Positions 43,937 to 53,273 of a stretch of 64,000 nucleotides of DNA are shown one piece after another (positions within the stretch are counted from its first letter, which is position 1; the number at the start of each line of letters is the position of its first letter). A program made the translations under genes and the position numbers. The notes under the pieces are model-generated. The model did not search any database, was not told the origin of the DNA, and was given only the letters and a program-made list of their open reading frames with translations. Where the stretch lies: positions 17,664 through 81,663 of the forward strand of contig NZ_JBEXMJ010000020.1 in assembly GCF_040610475.1 (NCBI RefSeq). The letters run 5' to 3'. Origin of the DNA: Actinopolymorpha sp. NPDC004070 (GTDB taxonomy: Bacteria > Actinomycetota > Actinomycetes > Propionibacteriales > Actinopolymorphaceae).

Positions 43937-46900
43937 GAGATGTCCGCCGGGATCGGTGGGAGGGAAAGGAGGTTGTTGGGTGCGTCGCCGTCGGCGCGGG
44001 TCCGCAGGTAGGAGCGGCCGAGGTGGGTGTGCGAAACCACCACGTCGACCGGGTCCCCGGTGGGTTCCTCGACGTAGAACCGTTCACGGCGAGCGAGCGC
44101 GGCCACCACCTCGTCCACGCTCGCCTGCCACCACGTGCCGTCGGGGTAGCGACCCGCGACCGCGCGTATCCGTGTCTGTGGGTCGCCGGCGGTGCGCTTA
44201 CGCACGTGCGTGATCCGCCACCCGTCGCCCACGCCGGGGGGCAGCAGCGCGGTCGCGTGGTAGGCCACCCGCACCGGCTGCTGCAGGTGGATGTGCGCCA
44301 TGTGGGCCGAGTTGTGGCCCCACGTCACCGACGGCGCCTCGGAGTCGGTTGCCAGCGGGCGTTCGGGCGTGCCGAACGGCGCGTGCAGCACCGGGACGTG
44401 TCCGAGGTGGTCGAGTGCCTGACGGTCGGCTGCGACGGCGGCCCAGCTGAGGTCGCGCCAGGTGGCCGGCGCGGTGCCGTAGCGGGGGTCCTTGTCCGGA
44501 GGGACGTCCATGCCGAACCTCGGAGCACTGGGTTGTTCCTCGAAGACGAAGAACCAGCCCGGGTCGCCGGCGCCACCACGCGCCTGCTCGACGGTGAAGG
44601 GAAAGCCGACGAAGAGGATGTCGGGTTCCAGCATTCCCTGGAAGGCCGGCTCCTGACGTTCACTGCCGAGGCGGGCGGGGCCGCCGGGCACCGCCGGCGG
44701 CAGCGCTCGGCGAGCGTGCAGGCCGAGCGAAGGGAACCGGCGTACGACCTCACCACGGACGAGCAGGACGGCACCGTTGCCGGCGCCGGTCGTCGCCACC
44801 TGACCGAGGTGCGCGGACCCCGGCCACTGCGCGACCGGCGGGATGTCCGCCGTGTCCCCCGTGGTCCCGTCCGCGCCGCGGGAGTCCCAGAACTCCCGGA
44901 ACGCAGTCGCCCTCCGGTCGGTCGGGAACTCCCTCCACAGCAGTTCACGGCCCAGTTCGTGGTTGGCGCCCACCAGGAACGCCTCCACGAACGCCGGGTT
45001 GGCCCGCAGCAACGTGACCGTGTCCAGCGGGAGGTTCCCGGCCCCGGGCAGCAGGTGCTCATGCCCCAGCTCGGCGAGCAGCTCCGACATCGGTTGTCCG
45101 AACCGCGGCGGCGCCAGCAGCTGGCCGAGCGGGTCGGTCAGCTCCGCGTCCGCGAGGTCGACGCCCGTGAGCCGGGAAGTGACCCGGGCGGTCACCGTGA
45201 GGTCGGGAACGAGGGCCTGCCGGACGTCACCGGCGATCCGGCCGAGCGCCAGCGCCTGTTCGTCGTCGGCGGCGGCGACCTCCTGCGACCGATGCACCGC
45301 GGTGAGGTTCGCGAGGGTGGCGCTGCGGAACCGGGTTGCCATCTGCCGCTTCTGTCCGAGCAGGGCGTTGTCCAGGTCGGCGACGGCGATGCTCGCCCCC
45401 TGGTTCTCCCAGCCGAACCAGCCGTCGGCCTGGATCCGGCTGGCCGGGCCCCACCGTGCAGGGTCGCCGGCCGCGTTGCAGTCCCAGCCGATCCGGTAGT
45501 AGGCGCGGTTCTCCATTTCCGGGTTTTCCAGGTGGAAGACCACGATGTCCGGCTGGGCGGAGCCGCTCACGTCGGCGACCGCGATGCCCGCGCCCGCGAC
45601 GCTCGCGCCGAAGCTGCCGGGGATCTGTTTGATCGGGCTCCAGCCGCCGGTCACCCTGCCGCGGGCGTTCAACTGCCAGCCGACCCGGTACGACGCACGC
45701 ACGGCTCCGCCGACCTGTTCCAGTAGCAGGACCGTGAGTTCCGGGCGAAGGTCGCCGTTGAGATCGTCGACGGTCACCCCCATACCCACGACCGGCGGCG
45801 CGGTAGCGGCGGTGCGGGTTTCCCAGGGCACCTCCGCCGACTCCGACCATCCGCCCTCGGCCGCACCGGTGTCCGGGTTGATGCGCCAGCCGATCCGCAG
45901 ATACAGGCGGCGGTCGGCCGGCGCGCCGCTGACGTAGACGACGACGAGTTCCTGCCGCCCGTCGCCGTCGAGGTCGGCAAGGGTGGCCGTGCCGTTCTCC
46001 ACGCGGTAGCTGATGCTCAGCGCGCCGCTGGGGGCGTAGAACGTCGACATCGGCGTCGGCATCCGGCGCTCGTCGGTCCAGGAGGTGGGATTCCCGGCGG
46101 CGTCGAGGTTGCGGCCGATCCGCCACTTGCCGAAGTTGCCGTAACCCGGGATCTCCTCGATCCAGAACTGCAGCAGGTCCGGACGCCCGGAGTTCCCGTC
46201 GAGGTCGGCGACCGCGAGCGCGAAGCCCTGCGTGGGGTCCCCGACGCGGTGGGGCAACGTGGGCTTCATCTCCCACCCGCCGCGTACCTCGCCGTCGAAG
46301 CCGAGGTCGCGGCCGAACCGCACGTACGCCGCGTTGACACCGCCAGGGTTGTCGACGTGCCCGACCACGAGGTTGGACATGAAGCCGAGCCGTGGCCGCC
46401 ACCGGATGTGCGAGAACGGACTGACGTCGGGGAGGCCACGCCCGCCGAACACGGGCCGGCCGAGGTCCTGCCAGGTGGGTGCGCCGCCCCGGAGCAGACG
46501 TACCAGCCTGGACTGGCCGACGCCGTACACGTCGGCGCCGGCGATGACCGCCCGCAAACCCCAGGCGGGGTCGGTCGGCGGCGGCCCGCTCGGTGTCTGC
46601 CAGCCCCCACTCGGGGACCACGCCATGATGGTCTGCGCGGTGGACTTGACCAGGAGCGAACCGTCGGGCGCCCGTCCGAGCAACACCCCCGGGGTCTGCG
46701 GCGGCGACTGCGCGACCCACACGTCACCCATCAGGATGACCCGCATCGTCAGGTAGAGCTTCCCGTCGGCGGCCATCGCGGCGAGGTAGGCGCCGAACTC
46801 GGCGATCCTGCCGGTGACCCAGACGTACGTCGACGGCTTGCCGTGGCTCGTCCACACCCAGCCGTTGCCGGAGTTGCGGTACTCCTGCAGCCTGCCTTCG

Positions 46901-49080
46901 GAGTCCATGAGGGCGAGCCGCCACCAGCTGAGCACGGACGGGGTGCTCTGGCACAGGGTGCCCGGCGGCGTGCCGTGGGTCACCCAGACCCAGCCGCCAC
47001 CGGCGGCCTTGCGCTCGTACAGCACACCGTTGGTGCCGACGCACCACACGCTGTCGAACGTCCCGGTCTGCGCCAGCCCGCCGCTGACGGGCCGGGAGTC
47101 CCACGCGCTGGTGGCGAGCCCGAACCCCCAGCCGATCGTGGTGCCGGGCGGTGTGCCGTGGGAGATCCAGTGCCAGCGTTCGCCGTCCCAGCCGCACTCG
47201 TAGAGGGCACCGTTGCCGCCGGTCACGAACGTGTGCAGGTCGCGGACGCCCACAGGGTCTGAGTTGATGGTGGCGTCCGGCGGCCGGCCATGGTCCACCC
47301 AGCCGACGTGCACGTCGTTCTCCACCCGCGACATCAGCCGGCCGTCGACGGTGACGACGAAGACGCGTCCGCCCATCGGTGCGCCGACCTGGGACAGCGG
47401 CGGCGAGTATTCGCCCGGCTCGTCGCGCGGGAGCTGCGGATCCTGCTCCCACCACCGCGGCGTCAGACGTTCCCCACGCAGGTGGTCGAACGTCTCGCCG
47501 TCGGAGAAGTCCTCGAATCCCAGGAGGCCGGGTGGCGTACGAAGCGCCGGAGTCGCGGTGACGTCCCGGCTGGCAAGCGCCTGCAGAGCGGTGGTCCCGA
47601 GGTCGCCGGACTCCCCCGGCGTACGCCGGTCGACCGGACCGCCGGGACGGCTGAGCCGACGGAACGCCGGCGACACCGCGGCCTCGGCCTCGCGGTTGCC
47701 GGTCAGCTCGTCGCCGACGGTAGCGTCGCCGACCTCGACGTCGTGCCGTGCGGGCGCGGCGACCTGGAGCAGGTGAGGGTCGTCCAGCCCGTCGGCGGGG
47801 TTCGCGGTGACGCCCAGGCGACGGCGGTAGATGCTGTCGCTGAGTTCGCGGGCCAGTTGTCCCTGGCGCAGGGCCTCGTTCGCCTGGCGGATCTCCGCCG
47901 CCTGGTCCCAGGCGGCGGCGACGAGATCCTCCTGATGCCGGCGGACGACCTCCGCGCCGAGTGCGGCGGCGGCACGGTGCCGTGGGTCGACGTTCAGGTC
48001 ACGCAGCCACCGGGGCGGCTGACCGTCGGCGGGCACGCCCGAGCGCCCCGCCTGCTGGTCGCCGTAGGTCGGCGGGGAGAGCCGGTCCGGCGCGGTGGCC
48101 AGCACCCGGTCGTACGCCGATTCGAACGCGCGCCGGGTGTTCTCGTCCCACGTCCGCGGCCGGGTGCCCACGGATCGCAGCGGCCCCTCGAAATCCACGA
48201 CGCGGTGGGGATCGCCTGCGGGCAATTCCGGCAGCCCCGCACCCGCGGAGCCTGCGTCGAGTTCCCGCACACCGATCTTCCCGGGCAGGGCGCGCGGCAC
48301 GAGCCGGTCGACCAGCGACTCGAAGTCCCCGCGCACACCGGTGACGAACGTCCAGTGGTGGTACGCCGGAAGCGCCCAGTCCGCCTGCGCGGACACCGGC
48401 GGCCAGGCGGGGCGGAGTTCGGTCGCGTCGGCTCCCTCGACGGGTTCGCCGAGCCCGGCGAGCCGGCCGGCCTCGAACGCGGGCACCACCGCGGCGACAT
48501 AGGCGACGTGGGGGTCGAGCCGCTTGGGGCACACCAGCCGGGACAGCGTTCGTTCCGGTGCCTCGGCGAGCAGGCCGTCGACCGTGGCGTCGTTCAGGTC
48601 CCCGTCGGTGACCACCTGCGCGTGCGCCCAGGCCCACGACTCCGACAGGTCGGGCAGGTCCTCCGGCGCGCAGACGAGCCGCGGAAGTCCGCCCTTCGGG
48701 TCGGGTACCACAGTGGCGCGGTCGGCTTCGACCACGACCAGCACCAGCCACGGACGCAGCCGCTGCTCGCCGGTGGGCGCGGCGGGGCTGAACATCCACG
48801 GCAGGTCCGGCCGGTCGAACTCCACCTGGGCGAACAGGTGCGGCTCGAACCCGTCGGTACCGGCCGGCGGGTCGGTCCGCAGTACCTGCCGCGGGTCGAT
48901 GCCGGCGACGTCACCGGGCCCGTAGAGCCGGGTCGGCACCTCCACCTCGGGCCGGTCGTTGATCCGGACCTTCACTGTCACGGTTCCCCGCGCCGGTAGC
49001 GAACCGGTCAGCGGATCGGTACCCGAACCGCTGGCCCCGAGCCCCTCGCGTACCCACGAGAGGAATGTCAGGCCGCTCAT
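43933..49080 (-). CDS. 1715-residue protein with lectin-like propeller and FG-GAP repeats inserted in a core protein
   Basis: Residues 1-540 and 1241-1715 look like two parts of one core protein (DLPWMFSPA and LRPWLVLVVVEADRATV near the start; GNGAVLLVRGEVVRRFPS near the end). Between them lies a beta-propeller at about 570-880 with repeated W-x-HG-x-P turns (WVDHGRPPD, WHWISHGTPPG, WVWVTHGTPPG, WVWTSHGKPS), like sialidase/PLL-type lectins. At about 890-1240 follow four FG-GAP/VCBS-like repeats (AVADLDGNSGRPDLLQFW, LADLDGDGRQELVVVYV, VDDLNGDLRPELTVLLL, VADVSGSAQPDIVVFHL) with Ca2+-type Asp loops. The insert should bind glycan or a protein surface, so the protein may be the recognition subunit. 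No signal peptide is seen. It overlaps both neighbouring genes by 4 nt. Confidence 0.78.
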   Translation of the reverse strand: MSGLTFLSWVREGLGASGSGTDPLTGSLPARGTVTVKVRINDRPEVEVPTRLYGPGDVAGIDPRQVLRTDPPAGTDGFEPHLFAQVEFDRPDLPWMFSPAAPTGEQRLRPWLVLVVVEADRATVVPDPKGGLPRLVCAPEDLPDLSESWAWAHAQVVTDGDLNDATVDGLLAEAPERTLSRLVCPKRLDPHVAYVAAVVPAFEAGRLAGLGEPVEGADATELRPAWPPVSAQADWALPAYHHWTFVTGVRGDFESLVDRLVPRALPGKIGVRELDAGSAGAGLPELPAGDPHRVVDFEGPLRSVGTRPRTWDENTRRAFESAYDRVLATAPDRLSPPTYGDQQAGRSGVPADGQPPRWLRDLNVDPRHRAAAALGAEVVRRHQEDLVAAAWDQAAEIRQANEALRQGQLARELSDSIYRRRLGVTANPADGLDDPHLLQVAAPARHDVEVGDATVGDELTGNREAEAAVSPAFRRLSRPGGPVDRRTPGESGDLGTTALQALASRDVTATPALRTPPGLLGFEDFSDGETFDHLRGERLTPRWWEQDPQLPRDEPGEYSPPLSQVGAPMGGRVFVVTVDGRLMSRVENDVHVGWVDHGRPPDATINSDPVGVRDLHTFVTGGNGALYECGWDGERWHWISHGTPPGTTIGWGFGLATSAWDSRPVSGGLAQTGTFDSVWCVGTNGVLYERKAAGGGWVWVTHGTPPGTLCQSTPSVLSWWRLALMDSEGRLQEYRNSGNGWVWTSHGKPSTYVWVTGRIAEFGAYLAAMAADGKLYLTMRVILMGDVWVAQSPPQTPGVLLGRAPDGSLLVKSTAQTIMAWSPSGGWQTPSGPPPTDPAWGLRAVIAGADVYGVGQSRLVRLLRGGAPTWQDLGRPVFGGRGLPDVSPFSHIRWRPRLGFMSNLVVGHVDNPGGVNAAYVRFGRDLGFDGEVRGGWEMKPTLPHRVGDPTQGFALAVADLDGNSGRPDLLQFWIEEIPGYGNFGKWRIGRNLDAAGNPTSWTDERRMPTPMSTFYAPSGALSISYRVENGTATLADLDGDGRQELVVVYVSGAPADRRLYLRIGWRINPDTGAAEGGWSESAEVPWETRTAATAPPVVGMGVTVDDLNGDLRPELTVLLLEQVGGAVRASYRVGWQLNARGRVTGGWSPIKQIPGSFGASVAGAGIAVADVSGSAQPDIVVFHLENPEMENRAYYRIGWDCNAAGDPARWGPASRIQADGWFGWENQGASIAVADLDNALLGQKRQMATRFRSATLANLTAVHRSQEVAAADDEQALALGRIAGDVRQALVPDLTVTARVTSRLTGVDLADAELTDPLGQLLAPPRFGQPMSELLAELGHEHLLPGAGNLPLDTVTLLRANPAFVEAFLVGANHELGRELLWREFPTDRRATAFREFWDSRGADGTTGDTADIPPVAQWPGSAHLGQVATTGAGNGAVLLVRGEVVRRFPSLGLHARRALPPAVPGGPARLGSERQEPAFQGMLEPDILFVGFPFTVEQARGGAGDPGWFFVFEEQPSAPRFGMDVPPDKDPRYGTAPATWRDLSWAAVAADRQALDHLGHVPVLHAPFGTPERPLATDSEAPSVTWGHNSAHMAHIHLQQPVRVAYHATALLPPGVGDGWRITHVRKRTAGDPQTRIRAVAGRYPDGTWWQASVDEVVAALARRERFYVEEPTGDPVDVVVSHTHLGRSYLRTRADGDAPNNLLSLPPIPADIS

Positions 49081-52000
49081 GCGTTCGCCCCCGTCATCCG
49101 TTCCTGCTGGGCTGCCCCGCGGGGCCGGCGGCCGGCCCTCCGCGCGTCTTCCGCCCCCGTGCCGTCCGTCGTGGTGCTGCTCGCACCCGTGTCGCGGACG
49201 ACCAGCCGGCGCTTCGGCTCCGCGAAGCGGCCGCGCCCGGTCGTACGGGTGCCGGCCCGGGCAGCCGGGCCCACACCGACGCGGGCCAGCAGGGCTGTTC
49301 GCTCCCGACGTGCGGCGACCGCTGCCGAGCGGTCTGGTGCTGCCAGATCCGCCGGTGCCATCTGCGCCGGTGCCGCGCGCAGTCCGTCCCGGCCGTTCGC
49401 CGACGCGACGGCCGGGCCCGGCGCACCGACCACGACCTTCTCCTCGTACTCGGGCGGCGCCTCGATCAGGCCGCTGTGGTCGCGGTCGGTCAGGTCCGCG
49501 GTCACCGCCCGCCCGGCGTCGAAGAGCTGGAAGGACGGTCGCGAGAGCTTCTCGTCGTCGCTCAGGTCGAGAAACTGCGCCACCGCGAAGTGCTCGGACG
49601 TACCCTCAGCATCCAGCGGCTCACCGTCGTCGATACGGACGCTCTCGATCCGCAGAGGCCGGTGGTCGGTCACCGGCGCTGCGCCGAACCGCTCCAGGGC
49701 GAGCCCGAGCGGTGCGACGCGCTGGGTGACCGACAGGCCGCCGAGCGGGTGCGCCAGCAGCGTCCCGTCCGGGGCCGCCACCTGCCGCAGCGACACGACC
49801 GAACGACCGGCGCCAGGCAGCTGCGCCGTCCAGTTCCGGCAGTCCGCCAGCGCCGCCTCCACTCGCCCCGCGACGTCGACGGGGGCCGGTGCGACCGCCG
49901 GTGCGGGCTGCCCGAACCGCTGGTCGAAGGAGATCTCCCCGCTGAAGAAGAGGATCTCGAACGTGGCCCGGCCACGCGCGTGCCACGGGGCCGGCCCGGA
50001 GAGGGTGACGTCGACTCGGACCGCCATCAGGGTGGTGTCGCCCCGTTTGAGGGCGAGCGCGCCCCCCATGTCGGCGATGAAGCCGAACGGGTCCAGTTGC
50101 ACCAGGGCGTCGAAGTACAGCATCCCCTCCACGCTGAAGCCGAGCGCCGCCGCGTAGAGCTCCAGCCGGGCGCCGAACTGCACCGTGTTCGAGGTGAGCG
50201 CGAGGTACGACTCCAACCGGATCCGCGGGTTGTCGCCGGTCATCAGCGACAGCGTGAGCCGACGCAGGGCAGGGAAGCCGGGCGGTGGCTGGAAGCGAGG
50301 GTTGAAGCCGCCCGCCGACAGCGCGAACGTCGGCCGGTCGAGCCACCGGGCCCGCATCGCCATGTCGCCGCTCAACGCGAACGCCGCGATCCGCGAGTCG
50401 TACAACGTGGCGTCCACCGACGCCTCGCCACGGTCGAAGTCGATCAGCCCGAGGACGTCCATGTTGACGACGACCACCGCGGCTTCTTCGGTGGGCAGCG
50501 CCATCCGCAGCCGCCCGAGGAGCGCGAGCCGGACGGGGGTGGGAAGCTCCAGCAGGAGCCCGACGTCGAGCGTGAGCAGAGTCGGCGTACCCCACCCGAT
50601 CCGCGCCATCGGCCCGACCACGTGCCGGTTCGGCGTCGGCGGGAAGATTGTGCCGAGAGTGGCGACGATCTCGGTGGCTCGGGTCACCGGGTCCGCGGGA
50701 AACAGGACCGAGTCCAGCGCACCGGTGCGGATGCCCGCCCGCAGGGCTTCCACAGCGACCGACCTGTTGATGCCGAGCAGGCCGCCGACACCGTTGAGGG
50801 TGAAGCCGAAACCGAGCTGGATCGGTGTGAACTCCGCGGCGACGATGACGAGCAGCGAGAAGCCCTCCGACCCGTCGGGCATCCGGGTGGTGAGCAGTCC
50901 GACGGCCTTCAGGCCGATGCCCTCCAGCTCCAGCTGGAGCGCGCCGGCGTACTCCTCCTTGGCCGGGTCGAAGAACAGGTAGCCGCCGCCGACCACCGGA
51001 CCCGCCTCGATCGCCAGCGCGATCCCGGCCGGTGGCTTGAACGCCAGTGCGAGTTCGGCCGGCCCGAGGTTGCCGCCCCCTTCGGGAAAACGCAGGGACG
51101 CCTCCACGCCCGTGCGCTGCACGGCAGCGGTGACCGGTCCCAGCTGCACGCGGAACGTACCGGTACCGCTCACCGCGAGCCCGTCCGCCGACGTCGGGAG
51201 CGCCAGGTCGAGTACGTCGACCTGTAGCGGTCCGAGGGTCAGGTGCACCGGGAGGGACACGGCCAGGCCACCGCCGTGTCCACCGCTCCCGGCGCTGCCG
51301 GTGACCCGTAGGCCCTTTGCGGAGTTCCATCCCACGGTGACGTCGAAGGGAACCCGCATCCCCTTGTCAGGAAGTACTTTCGCGAGGAAGGAGTCGCCGT
51401 CCCCGGGCTCGACCACGAGTGCGGAGGGCCCGGAGGACAGCGCGACGTCGAGAACGGTCGAGGTCGGGCCGGCTACGAGGGAGACGGACAGTCCGGCACC
51501 GCCGATCTCGACCCGAGTCCCCTTCTCCGCGGGCAGCGCGAGGGCTGCCGAGACGCCGACCTCGCCGCCCCCGACCTGGCCGTCGGTGTTCGGCGTTCCC
51601 ACCCTGGTGAGGCCGAACCGGACGAGGACCTCCGGTTGACCGGACCCGTCTGCGAGGTGGGCACCGTCGGCGGAAACGACCAGGCCCGGCGCGAGCGCTC
51701 CCACCTCCGCGACGAGCTGCCAGGCGCCGACCTGCCAGCTACCCGACCAGGTGCCGAACGCCTCCACCGCGAGAGCCAGCCGGCCGAGGTCCTCGCCGGT
51801 CAGCACGAAGACGGCGCCGGCTCCCAGATACCCGCCAGTGTAGGAGTCGGCAACGGGGAGGATTTCCCCTTGATGGTAGGGGCTCACCGGCACCCCCACC
51901 CGAAGCATCCGGTGGGTCAGCGCACGCTGGTCGGCCGGGAGTGCTGCAGCGAGTTCGCCGGCCAGGTCGTTCGCCGCGTCCAGCCCCAGTCCGCGCAGCC

Positions 52001-52640
52001 AGTCGGCGAGCATCGGCAGCAACAACCGCGCCAGGTTGTCGAGCCGGGCGGTGAGGTCGGCCGACGCCGTGTCGTAGCGATCGCGCAGTGCGCGCACCGG
52101 ATTGCGGAGGAACGCCTCGAGCAGTGCGGTGTCCAGATGGCCGCGTGGGCCGGGGCCCCGGATCACCGTGCCACCGGAGGTGGTGATCGGCGCCTCCGCG
52201 GCCGCCAGCCGCGCGGGAACGTAGAGCCCCGCCACCGCCAGCACGTCCGCGACACGCGGGTGATGCTGGTCCAGCCAGGTCGAGACGAGGTGGTTGAGCA
52301 GGTCGTCGGCGAACTTCTCCATCAGGTCGAGGGGCAGGCCCGCCGGGGGATGCCAGTCCGTGGCCACCGCGCGGACCGCCTCGACGGTTCGGCCCACGAC
52401 CGGAAGCGCCGAAGCGACGTCGGCGAGTTCGAACTCCGGCGCGGTCAGCAGCGCGAGCAGTTCTTCCGCGGCGTCTGCCCCGGCCGCGAGCATCGCTTCG
52501 ATCCGGGTGATCGGAAGCCCGGTCGCCGCGTCGAGGTTCCAACCGAGCCGCGCCGCGAGGCCGGTGACGTCGGTCGCGTCGGCGATCGGGGACACGAACA
52601 GCCGCAGCTCCCGCAGGAGTGGCGCCCAGTTCCCCGTCAT
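49077..52640 (-). CDS. DUF6603-domain protein, 1187 residues
   Basis: First gene of the first large unit. Residues 1-420 are helical and variable (LGWNLDAATGLPITRIEAML, LTARLDNLARLLLPMLADWL). From about 430 the protein turns into long amphipathic beta strands. Residues about 530-905 match my knowledge of DUF6603, a domain of bacteria and fungi with unknown role (GFGFTLNGVGGLLGINR, SVEGMLYFDALVQLDPFGFI, RGRATFEILFFSGEISFDQR). The strand pattern suggests a beta-barrel or beta-solenoid. The C-terminus is Arg/Ala-rich and disordered. No signal peptide. The ATG at 52640 has AGGTG 7 nt upstream; the longer open frame to 52970 lacks a better site. Confidence 0.75.
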   Translation of the reverse strand: MTGNWAPLLRELRLFVSPIADATDVTGLAARLGWNLDAATGLPITRIEAMLAAGADAAEELLALLTAPEFELADVASALPVVGRTVEAVRAVATDWHPPAGLPLDLMEKFADDLLNHLVSTWLDQHHPRVADVLAVAGLYVPARLAAAEAPITTSGGTVIRGPGPRGHLDTALLEAFLRNPVRALRDRYDTASADLTARLDNLARLLLPMLADWLRGLGLDAANDLAGELAAALPADQRALTHRMLRVGVPVSPYHQGEILPVADSYTGGYLGAGAVFVLTGEDLGRLALAVEAFGTWSGSWQVGAWQLVAEVGALAPGLVVSADGAHLADGSGQPEVLVRFGLTRVGTPNTDGQVGGGEVGVSAALALPAEKGTRVEIGGAGLSVSLVAGPTSTVLDVALSSGPSALVVEPGDGDSFLAKVLPDKGMRVPFDVTVGWNSAKGLRVTGSAGSGGHGGGLAVSLPVHLTLGPLQVDVLDLALPTSADGLAVSGTGTFRVQLGPVTAAVQRTGVEASLRFPEGGGNLGPAELALAFKPPAGIALAIEAGPVVGGGYLFFDPAKEEYAGALQLELEGIGLKAVGLLTTRMPDGSEGFSLLVIVAAEFTPIQLGFGFTLNGVGGLLGINRSVAVEALRAGIRTGALDSVLFPADPVTRATEIVATLGTIFPPTPNRHVVGPMARIGWGTPTLLTLDVGLLLELPTPVRLALLGRLRMALPTEEAAVVVVNMDVLGLIDFDRGEASVDATLYDSRIAAFALSGDMAMRARWLDRPTFALSAGGFNPRFQPPPGFPALRRLTLSLMTGDNPRIRLESYLALTSNTVQFGARLELYAAALGFSVEGMLYFDALVQLDPFGFIADMGGALALKRGDTTLMAVRVDVTLSGPAPWHARGRATFEILFFSGEISFDQRFGQPAPAVAPAPVDVAGRVEAALADCRNWTAQLPGAGRSVVSLRQVAAPDGTLLAHPLGGLSVTQRVAPLGLALERFGAAPVTDHRPLRIESVRIDDGEPLDAEGTSEHFAVAQFLDLSDDEKLSRPSFQLFDAGRAVTADLTDRDHSGLIEAPPEYEEKVVVGAPGPAVASANGRDGLRAAPAQMAPADLAAPDRSAAVAARRERTALLARVGVGPAARAGTRTTGRGRFAEPKRRLVVRDTGASSTTTDGTGAEDARRAGRRPRGAAQQERMTGANA

Positions 52641-52791
52641 GAGCGCACCTGGTGAGCACCCGGTCCACGTCGGGAAGGGCTGTGGAGCCGACGGCAAATG
52701 GGCACACGGGTACGCCGAGAGCAGTGCATGAGAATCCCCCCAGTCGCGTCGCAGAAGCGACGTGCCAAGAGATTTCCAGCAAGGCGCCCCG

Positions 52792-52832
52792 CCGTCAAGA
52801 TCAAATTTCGGAGCCCCGTCAAACACCGTCAA
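52792..52832 (-). promoter_or_regulatory. Direct repeats TTGACGG upstream of the first large unit
   Basis: CCGTCAA occurs at 52792, 52816 and 52826 on the plus strand (TTGACGG on the minus strand). The last two are exactly 10 bp apart, one helical turn, inside TTTGACGG-TG-TTTGACGG. Such spacing suits an activator dimer on one face of the DNA; each copy also resembles a -35 element. The set lies 150-190 nt before the DUF6603 start. Confidence 0.45.
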
Positions 52833-52859
52833 ACGGACAGGGGTTCGGACACGGGTGAG

Positions 52860-52885
52860 CGATCCCTTCTGTGTAAGGGATCGCG
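52860..52885. promoter_or_regulatory. 10-bp inverted repeat upstream of the first large unit
   Basis: GCGATCCCTT and AAGGGATCGC form a perfect 10-bp inverted repeat with a 6-nt centre CTGTGT. It could be an operator or a terminator insulating the unit. No T tract follows. Confidence 0.5.
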
Positions 52886-53036
52886 CCGACCCTCGATGGC
52901 GAGGCAGTTTTGCGGATTCACCGGACAGGATGATCAATCGTGAGTCATCATGTCCTGCGTTCGGCGTCAACCCTCACTTGCAGCAGTCAGCCACGATGCG
53001 CGTCAGGGACAACGTGGCAGGTCGACCGGAAGGTGG

Positions 53037-53273
53037 TCACCGTGCCGTGGCAGGAGCTGAACCGGTCGCTGCGAGTGAGGGCGTCGAGCGGTTGTGGTGC
53101 TGGTAGCCGTTGATAGTGCCGATCGGCACGGGTAGTTCTGCAAGCGCGGGGGTGAGGATGACATCGTGGGCCAGCGTTGACCGGACCACGGTACGAGCGG
53201 CTCGCTGAAGCTCGGCGTGTGCGCTGCGATAGGCGAGCGCGTGCAGGACCGGGCGCGTTCGTACTACCCCCAC
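53037..53273 (-). pseudogene. Amidase-signature-family C-terminal fragment
   Basis: The frame contains AELQRAARTVVRSTLAHDVI followed by LTPALAELPVPIGTI, the C-terminal signature of amidase-signature enzymes, but the catalytic Ser-Ser-Lys region is missing and the rest of the frame does not resemble the family. It is a remnant about one sixth of normal length. Confidence 0.6.

Larger units (their letters stand above)
52641..53036. other. Upstream region of the 35-kb block
   Basis: About 400 bases without a convincing gene. It holds three CCGTCAA motifs and a 10-bp hairpin, listed separately, and should hold the promoter of the DUF6603-led unit. Confidence 0.55.

Noticed and set aside
17299..52640. 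The 35-kb block as a conventional prophage or contractile injection system
   Set aside because: No terminase, portal, capsid, sheath, tube, baseplate wedge, spike or AAA+ ATPase could be recognised, despite the lysin and holin-like genes.
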